NCBI GenBank assembly: GCA_025463605.1
Contig: JAODAV010000022.1
Span: 62,001-126,000, forward strand
Length of the DNA stretch: 64,000 bases
Direction: 5' to 3'
DNA from: Rhodoglobus sp.
Lineage (GTDB): Bacteria > Actinomycetota > Actinomycetes > Actinomycetales > Microbacteriaceae
Shown here: positions 58,414-64,000 of the stretch, in pieces
Layout of the letters: each line of letters starts with the position of its first letter
Numbering within the stretch: the first letter of the stretch is position 1
Program-made: the position numbers and the translations under genes
The notes under the pieces: generated by a model
Databases searched by the model: none
What the model was told of the DNA's origin: nothing
The model's input: only the letters and a program-made list of their open reading frames with translations

Positions 58414-59175
58414 ATGACGCCCAAGACGCGAATCGTTGCCGCAGTGCTCGTCGGGAGCGCCCTCGTGCTCACCGCGTGCGGACAGGTACCTTTCCCCGTT
58501 CCGTCCGCGAGCCCGACGTCGACGGCCTCACCGACGCCCACGGTGAGCGCGCCGTCTCCGACCCCCACCCCGCTACCGACCGCGGACGGCGAGGTGCTCT
58601 TCACCATCTCCGCAAAGCTCACCTCCCCTGTCGGCGCGACCGCGCACGTGGAGCAGGTCGTCTACAAGCCCGAGTCCGACCTCGACGACCTCGACGCGAT
58701 CACCACGCAGCTCGACGACGAGTGCACCGGCTGGCGTGAGTCGATCGGCCCGGCGGACTACGTCGTCGGCATGATCACCGCGGAAGACACCTCGACCGGC
58801 GGCAAGAAGTGGCCGCCGAGCGGCCAGGTCGTCGTGACCATGGCCGGCACTCCCGTCTTCGCCGGCGATTGGCAGACGTTCCAGTCGTTCTGTACGAGCG
58901 TGCAGGTGCTCGTGCCGGGCGAGGTGCGTGGCGTCACACCCGTCCCGGCGGGCGGCGACGCGGACTCGCCCGGCGGATGGGCGACCCTCACTTACGGATT
59001 CGGCATCGCCACCGAGGCGGGAACCGATGCGACCGACCGCCGGTACACGCAGCTCAGCGACTGCCGCATCACCCTCACAGCGGCGGCTCGCGCGGAAAGC
59101 GACATCGTCGAGGCATGGCTCGCCGCGCCGCAGGCCAGTCCCGGCCTGTGCGAGGTGAATACGCCGGGGGTTTAG
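58414..59175 (+). CDS. Lipoprotein of unknown function, 253 aa
   Basis: Signal peptide with lipobox LTAC (Cys about residue 22), a Ser/Thr/Pro linker to residue 52, then a globular beta-rich domain with three to four cysteines (DDECTGW, FCTSV, LSDCRITL, GLCEV) that may form disulphides. Anchored outside the membrane. No family recognised. Confidence 0.85.
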   Translation: MTPKTRIVAAVLVGSALVLTACGQVPFPVPSASPTSTASPTPTVSAPSPTPTPLPTADGEVLFTISAKLTSPVGATAHVEQVVYKPESDLDDLDAITTQLDDECTGWRESIGPADYVVGMITAEDTSTGGKKWPPSGQVVVTMAGTPVFAGDWQTFQSFCTSVQVLVPGEVRGVTPVPAGGDADSPGGWATLTYGFGIATEAGTDATDRRYTQLSDCRITLTAAARAESDIVEAWLAAPQASPGLCEVNTPGV

Positions 59176-59183
59176 GGCCGGGA

Positions 59184-60062
59184 CTAAGCCAGGCGCTCGG
59201 CGGCGTCCACGACGTTCTTGAGCAGCATGGCGCGCGTCATCGGTCCGACACCGCCCGGCACGGGCGACAGGTGCCCCGCGACCTCGGCGACGCCCGGATC
59301 GACGTCTCCTACTAGCCGCGCCTTGCCGGTCTCGGGGTTGACGACTCGTGTGATGCCGACGTCGAGCACGGCCGCGCCCGGCTTGACCCACTCCGGCTTG
59401 ACGAGCCCGGCGACGCCCACGGCGGCGACGAGGATGTCCGCACGCCGCACGTAGCTCTCGAGGTCCTGGGTGCGGGAGTGGGTGAGCGTCACCGTCGCGT
59501 CGAGCCCCTTGCGCGTGAGCAGCAGCCCGAGCGGTCGACCGACCGTGAGGCCGCGACCCACCACCACGACGTGCTTGCCCGAGATGGGCACGTCGTAACG
59601 CTGAAGCATCTCGACGATTCCGGCGGGCGTGCACGGCAGCGGGGAGTCGATCTGCCCGCCCACCCCCAGCACGAGGCGCCCGAGGTTCGTAGGATGCAGG
59701 CCGTCCGCATCCTTGTCCGGATCCATGAGCTCGAGCATCGCGTTCTCGTCGATCCCGGTCGGCAACGGCAACTGGATGATGTACCCCGTCACCGCCGGAT
59801 TCGTGTTGAGCGCGATAATCGCGGCCATGACATCCTCCTCGGATGCCTCGGCCGGCAGGTCGACGCGGATCGATTCGATCCCCACCTCGGCGCAGTCCCG
59901 GTGCTTGCCGGCCACGTAGGAACGGGACCCGGGGTCGTCACCCACGAGCAGCGTGCCGAGCCCGGGCACGATGCCGCGCGACTTGAGCGCGGCAATACGG
60001 CCGGCGAGCTCGTTCTTGACGGCGGTCGCCGTCGCGACCCCGTCGAGCACTACCGCCGTCAC
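59184..60062 (-). CDS. folD: Methylenetetrahydrofolate dehydrogenase/cyclohydrolase
   Basis: 292 aa from GTG 60062, overlapping glyA by GTGA. Interconverts 5,10-methylene-, methenyl- and 10-formyl-THF with NADP. Motifs: [17 protein letters not shown] with the catalytic Lys, [47 protein letters not shown] and the end [13 protein letters not shown]. Operon with glyA makes a one-carbon unit under riboswitch control. Confidence 0.96.
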   Translation of the reverse strand: MTAVVLDGVATATAVKNELAGRIAALKSRGIVPGLGTLLVGDDPGSRSYVAGKHRDCAEVGIESIRVDLPAEASEEDVMAAIIALNTNPAVTGYIIQLPLPTGIDENAMLELMDPDKDADGLHPTNLGRLVLGVGGQIDSPLPCTPAGIVEMLQRYDVPISGKHVVVVGRGLTVGRPLGLLLTRKGLDATVTLTHSRTQDLESYVRRADILVAAVGVAGLVKPEWVKPGAAVLDVGITRVVNPETGKARLVGDVDPGVAEVAGHLSPVPGGVGPMTRAMLLKNVVDAAERLA

Positions 60063-61345
60063 GCCCAGCTGCCGGGGGAGGTGAGACCCGGGTAGAGCGG
60101 GTAGCCGTCGGTGAGCTTCTGCACGCGCGAGCGGAGGGACGCGACATCCGGGCCGGGCTTGAGGGCGGTCGCGATGATGTCGGCCACCTCCGTGAACTCG
60201 GCGTCGCCGAAACCGCGGGTCGCGAGCGCCGGGGTGCCGATGCGCACGCCGGACGGGGTCATCGGGGGGCGCGGGTCGAAGGGCACGGCGTTGCGGTTGA
60301 CGGTGATGCCGACGGAGTGCAGCACGTCTTCGGCATCCTGACCGTGGATGGCCGAGTTGCGCAGGTCGACGAGCACGAGGTGCACGTCGGTTCCGCCCGT
60401 GAGCACGTCGATGCCTGCGCCCTTCGCGTCGGGCGAGGTCAGGCGCTCGGCGAGAATCTGGGCGCCGCGCACCGTGCGCTCCTGGCGGTCCTTGAATTCG
60501 GGCTCGGCCGCGAGCTTGAACGCCGTGGCCTTTGCGGCGATGACGTGCATGAGCGGTCCGCCCTGCTGGCCGGGGAACACGTTCGAGTTGAGTTTCTTCT
60601 GCAGCTCGAGGTCGTTGGTCAGGATGAAGCCCGACCGCGGTCCGCCGATCGTCTTGTGAACGGTGGATGACGTGACGTGCGCGTGCGGCACGGGTGACGG
60701 GTGCAGGCCCGCGGCCACGAGCCCCGCGAAGTGGGCCATGTCGACCCACAGCATCGCGCCGACCTCATCGGCGATGGCGCGGAAGGCGGCGAAGTCGAGC
60801 TGGCGCGGGTACGCCGACCAGCCGGCGATGAGCACCTGCGGACGCACCTCGAGCGCTTTCTCGCGCACGACATCCATGTCGACGAGGAAGGTGTCTGGGT
60901 CGACGCCATAGGCGTGCGCCTCGTAGAGCTTGCCGGAGAAGTTGAGCTTCATGCCATGCGTGAGGTGGCCGCCGTGGGCGAGTTCGAGGCCGAGGATGCG
61001 GTCGCCTGGCGTCGCTATCGCAGACAGCACCGCCGCATTGGCCGAAGCACCGGAGTGCGGCTGCACGTTCGCGTAGGCGGCGCCGAACAGCGACTTGGCA
61101 CGCGAGATGGCGAGGGACTCGGCGATGTCGACGAACTCGCATCCGCCGTAGTAGCGACGGCCGGGGTAGCCCTCGGCGTACTTGTTGGTGAGCACTGAGC
61201 CCTGTGCTTCGAGCACGGCGCGGGGCACGAAGTTCTCACTCGCGATCATCTCGAGGGTCTCGCGCTGGCGGCCGAGCTCTTGAGCGAGAACGGCGGCGAT
61301 CTCGGGATCGACTTCTGCGAGGGGGGCGTTGAAGGTTGCAGACAC
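60059..61345 (-). CDS. glyA: Serine hydroxymethyltransferase
   Basis: 428 aa. GTG 61345 is preferred because AGGAG lies five bases upstream; ATG 61360 would put that site inside the gene. PLP enzyme converting serine and THF to glycine and methylene-THF. Shows [33 protein letters not shown], and the PLP lysine in [12 protein letters not shown]. Full family length. Preceded by a ZTP riboswitch and followed by folD. Confidence 0.96.
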   Translation of the reverse strand: MSATFNAPLAEVDPEIAAVLAQELGRQRETLEMIASENFVPRAVLEAQGSVLTNKYAEGYPGRRYYGGCEFVDIAESLAISRAKSLFGAAYANVQPHSGASANAAVLSAIATPGDRILGLELAHGGHLTHGMKLNFSGKLYEAHAYGVDPDTFLVDMDVVREKALEVRPQVLIAGWSAYPRQLDFAAFRAIADEVGAMLWVDMAHFAGLVAAGLHPSPVPHAHVTSSTVHKTIGGPRSGFILTNDLELQKKLNSNVFPGQQGGPLMHVIAAKATAFKLAAEPEFKDRQERTVRGAQILAERLTSPDAKGAGIDVLTGGTDVHLVLVDLRNSAIHGQDAEDVLHSVGITVNRNAVPFDPRPPMTPSGVRIGTPALATRGFGDAEFTEVADIIATALKPGPDVASLRSRVQKLTDGYPLYPGLTSPGSWA

Positions 61346-61384
61346 TGGCACTCCTGACATTCGACGGATATAACAAAGGTATCC

Positions 61385-61525
61385 GGCGGGCCCAGGCGTA
61401 CGGCCAATCGTTGGGGCCCCCGCCGCGCCGGTTCCGGACGATCCGCAGGATCGGCCGGCCGTGCCGGGTGGGGACGGTCGCTCCCCGATGGTTGCCCATC
61501 TCAACGCCAGTCGCGACGGGTCAAG
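61385..61525 (-). ncRNA. ZTP (pfl) riboswitch upstream of glyA-folD
   Basis: Read on the minus strand, the leader begins with ACCCGTCGCGACTGGCG, followed by a hairpin with GGGCAACCATCGGGGAGCG, a variable GC-rich linker, and the 3' conserved GGCCGTACGCCTGGGC. These are the two conserved blocks of the pfl motif, which binds ZMP/ZTP and turns on purine and one-carbon genes when 10-formyl-THF is low. A glyA-folD operon is a classic target. The aptamer ends about 40 bases before the glyA start, leaving room for control of termination or translation. Confidence 0.88.
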
Positions 61526-61602
61526 TGTAGCGGCGTCGGGCGCATCTCTGCGAGAATTGCCGCGGGAGTTAGTTAGGACTCCTGACAAACCCTCGGAGAG
61601 CC

Positions 61603-63174
61603 ATGCGGCGAGCGGCAGTGGTGCTACTCGCGCTGCTCGGCGCCCTCACCGCGTGCGCTCCCGTCGAGAATGGAACCGCCATGACCACCACCGTGATCCC
61701 CGCCCCCGTCTCCCGGGCCGACGGCGAGGGCGCATTCACCCTCGGGCACGACACCGTCATCGGCGGCGAGGGCGAGGCCGCTGCGGTGGCCGAGTACCTT
61801 GCGCAGTCCCTGCGACCCGCGACCGGCTACCAACTCCCGGTCGGCGCGCTCGGTCAGATCCAGCTTGTGATCGGGGCCAGCCCCGCGCCCGGCGGCTACA
61901 CCCTCGATGTCGAGCCGGGCGGCATCCGGATCGAAGCGGATGCCCCCGCGGGCCTTTTCGCGGGCGTGCAGACCCTGCGCCAGCTGCTGCCGCCAGCAGC
62001 CTTCGGTCGCGAACCGGCGCAAGCCGACTGGTCGGTGGCCTCGACCAGCATCGAGGACTACCCGCGCTTCGAGTACCGCGGGGCGATGCTCGACGTCGCC
62101 CGCCACTTTTTCGCGGTCGCCGACGTGAAGAAGTACATCGACGACATTGCGATGCTCAAGCTCAACCACCTGCATTTGCATCTGACCGACGACCAGGGCT
62201 GGCGGCTGCAGATCCTATCCCGGCCCGCGTTGACCGAGATCGGCGCGAGCACGCAAGTCGACGGCAACGGGGGCGGCCACACGGCGCCTCTCTACTACAC
62301 GCAGGACGAGTACCGCGAGCTCGTCGAGTATGCGGCATCCCGGTTCATCACGATCGTGCCGGAGATCGACCTGCCGGGACATACCAACGCGGCCCTGAGC
62401 GCCTACCCCGAGCTCAACTGCGACGGCATCGCCCCGCAGCCATATGAAGGAATCGAAGTCGGCTTCAGTTCGCTGTGCATCGGCAAAGCCGAGACCTACG
62501 CCTTTCTCGAGGACGTCATCGGCGAGGTCGCCGCCCTCACACCCGGTCCGTTCCTTCATTTGGGCGGTGACGAGTCGCTCGCGACGAGCGACGAGGACTT
62601 CCTCACCTTCATCGCCCGGGTCACAGCGATCGGCGCCGCGACGGGCAAGACGATCATCGGGTGGCACGAGATGGGTCGCAGCGCGGAACTGCCGGCAGGC
62701 ACGATCGGCCAGTACTGGAGCTTCGTGCGCCCGCAGAGCGGCGCGGCCGAGCACACGCTGTCGTTCGTGGAGCAGGGCGGTCGCGTGATCCTGTCTCCCG
62801 CCGACGTCGCATACCTCGACATGAAGTACGACCCCACCACCGACCAGGGTCTCGTGTGGGCGAACGGGCCCACCTCGGTGACGGAGTCGTACCTGTGGGA
62901 GCCGACGGAGGTCATCCCGGGTCTGAGCGAGCAGCAGATCCTCGGGATCGAGGCACCCATCTGGACGGAGACGCTGCGCACCATCGGGGAGCTCGAGTAC
63001 TTCGCGTTCCCGCGCATCGTGTCCATCGCCGAGCTCGCCTGGTCGCCGCAGAACTCGGGCACGGCTGGAGCGCGCTTCGACGACTTCGGCGACCGCCTCG
63101 CGGGCCTGCAGCCTCGGCTCGAGGCCGCGGGCATCACCTATTACAAGGCGCCGGACGTGCCCTGGCGCGACTAG
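61603..63174 (+). CDS. GH20 beta-N-acetylhexosaminidase lipoprotein
   Basis: 523 aa. Lipoprotein signal with LTAC lipobox (about residue 18). GH20b-type N-domain (about 35-150) and catalytic TIM barrel: [41 protein letters not shown], and the catalytic Asp-Glu pair in FLHLGGDES, then WHEMGR. Removes terminal GlcNAc from chitin or peptidoglycan-type sugars outside the membrane. Confidence 0.95.
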   Translation: MRRAAVVLLALLGALTACAPVENGTAMTTTVIPAPVSRADGEGAFTLGHDTVIGGEGEAAAVAEYLAQSLRPATGYQLPVGALGQIQLVIGASPAPGGYTLDVEPGGIRIEADAPAGLFAGVQTLRQLLPPAAFGREPAQADWSVASTSIEDYPRFEYRGAMLDVARHFFAVADVKKYIDDIAMLKLNHLHLHLTDDQGWRLQILSRPALTEIGASTQVDGNGGGHTAPLYYTQDEYRELVEYAASRFITIVPEIDLPGHTNAALSAYPELNCDGIAPQPYEGIEVGFSSLCIGKAETYAFLEDVIGEVAALTPGPFLHLGGDESLATSDEDFLTFIARVTAIGAATGKTIIGWHEMGRSAELPAGTIGQYWSFVRPQSGAAEHTLSFVEQGGRVILSPADVAYLDMKYDPTTDQGLVWANGPTSVTESYLWEPTEVIPGLSEQQILGIEAPIWTETLRTIGELEYFAFPRIVSIAELAWSPQNSGTAGARFDDFGDRLAGLQPRLEAAGITYYKAPDVPWRD

Positions 63175-64000
63175 TGCATGCGGTGGGCGGCGTCGTGGCG
63201 GCGCAACCACGCGTCACCGATGATCGCGACCACGATGGCGAGCACGAGGACCGCGACGTCGACGAACGGCAGCACGGTGATGTCGGAGCGGTCGAGCAGG
63301 ATGCCGCCGATGAGCGCTCCGCCCCCGATGCCGACGTTGAACGAGGTGGTCAGGTAGGCCGAGGCCGTGTCTCTCATCCGCGGTGACGCGGTGTGCAGCA
63401 TGCGACTCTGCAGCATGGCCGGAGCACCGCCGAAAGCGGCACCCCACAGCACGAACATCACGACGACGACCCACGGTGTGGCGGGGAACAGTCCGATCAC
63501 GAGCACGGCGAGCGCTACCCCGCCTACGGCGACGATGAGCGCCGACCGCGGGAACCGGTCGGTCAGCATGCCCGCGAGCACGAGGCCGAAGGCACCCGCG
63601 CCGCCGTAGACCAGGAGCATGACGGCGACCGCTCCGGCGTCGAACCCGACCGGTGAGATGAGGAACGACGCAATGTAGGTGTAGAAGATGTTGTGCCCGA
63701 CGATCACGAGCAGCACGACGACGCACACGACGACGATCCCGGGAATGGAGCGGTCTTTGCGCAGCGGAATCGCGATCTCCCCGGTCGCGAGCACCTCGAT
63801 GTGCTGCACCGCCGGCAGGAAGCGCGCTGCGACGACCATCAGCACGACGATGATGCCGCCGATGACCGCGAAGGCCAAGCGCCAGCCGAGGGCGTGGCCG
63901 AGCGCCGTGCCGAGCGGCACGCCGAGCACGAAGGCAGCGGTGGCCCCACTACTCGTGATGGCCACGGCCCTGCCGATGCGATCGGCCGGAACGAGGTGCG
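63171..64000 (-). CDS. MFS transporter, C-terminal part (start beyond window)
   Basis: The frame is open to the window edge (…HLVPADRIGRAVAIT...), so the N-terminus is missing; the GTG at 63965 is internal. About eight membrane helices are visible in 276 residues, with the DHA1-like GVPLGTALGHALGWRLAFAVIGG and GMLTDRFPRSALI motifs. Resembles drug or sugar efflux permeases (AraJ/YdhP-like). Its end overlaps the hexosaminidase gene by four bases. Confidence 0.9.
   Translation of the reverse strand, partial: HLVPADRIGRAVAITSSGATAAFVLGVPLGTALGHALGWRLAFAVIGGIIVVLMVVAARFLPAVQHIEVLATGEIAIPLRKDRSIPGIVVVCVVVLLVIVGHNIFYTYIASFLISPVGFDAGAVAVMLLVYGGAGAFGLVLAGMLTDRFPRSALIVAVGGVALAVLVIGLFPATPWVVVVMFVLWGAAFGGAPAMLQSRMLHTASPRMRDTASAYLTTSFNVGIGGGALIGGILLDRSDITVLPFVDVAVLVLAIVVAIIGDAWLRRHDAAHRMH

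Overview
The window looks like the chromosome of a high-GC actinobacterium, most likely a member of the Microbacteriaceae. This is inferred from strong G/C at third codon positions, frequent GTG/TTG starts, translational coupling by ATGA/GTGA overlaps, and typical host genes (DUF6458, Erythrin/VIT1 fusion, folD-glyA behind a ZTP riboswitch). Two regions are evident. Bases 1 to about 31117 are the right-hand part of an integrated temperate siphovirus whose left end lies outside the window. Bases from about 31118 to 64000 are host chromosome.

Prophage. Bases 1-5453 carry about 19 very small, overlapping early genes, several only 14-42 codons long, with a nucleoside 2-deoxyribosyltransferase-like protein and a Cys-rich 330-aa protein. 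After a terminator come an Acb2/Tad1-like anti-CBASS/anti-Thoeris sponge candidate, two tiny ORFs and an HNH endonuclease. The morphogenesis block follows in canonical order: small terminase candidate, large terminase, portal, MuF protein fused to a C-terminal EndoU-like nuclease toxin, a MafI-like immunity gene, terminator, scaffold, major capsid, HeH-like protein, head-tail connectors, tail terminator, tail tube, tail assembly chaperone with a -1 frameshift, 969-aa tape measure, distal tail, tail tip and DUF859 structural proteins. An M23-like endolysin candidate, a membrane protein and a holin close the late operon. The distal end holds two reverse-strand cargo genes, a phage-borne tRNA-Lys(TTT) and a tyrosine integrase, then three tiny coupled genes. 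It ends at a duplicated tRNA 3' half (31077-31117) that I read as attR.

Host region. 31.3-35.2 kb: a small secreted protein, an LLM flavin oxidoreductase, and a TetR regulator with a DUF2255 gene, linked by repeated GTGTAC/GTACAC operators. 35.2-38.4 kb: a broken quinone oxidoreductase, a phytoene-desaturase-like flavoprotein and a lipase maturation factor-like membrane protein. 38.8-43.2 kb: a LacI-controlled sugar catabolism cluster (Gfo/Idh/MocA dehydrogenase, DUF993 aldolase-like protein, sugar phosphate isomerase/epimerase) interrupted by a 100-bp palindromic extragenic element. 43.3-46.7 kb: an extracytoplasmic flavin electron-transfer operon (ferric reductase-like flavocytochrome, FMN-binding protein, ApbE flavin transferase, DedA). 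46.7-54.3 kb: an APC permease, an FMN reductase, small envelope proteins, CinA, SDR, SHOCT protein and an Erythrin/VIT1 metal transporter. 54.3-58.3 kb: the galactose cluster (aldose 1-epimerase, DeoR regulator, galT, galK). 58.4-64 kb: a lipoprotein, folD-glyA under a ZTP riboswitch, a GH20 hexosaminidase lipoprotein and the end of an MFS transporter.

The most striking system is the MuF-EndoU toxin plus MafI-like immunity pair built into the phage head module, together with the Acb2/Tad1-like counter-defence gene upstream. All assignments come from reading motifs and gene order; no database search was run.
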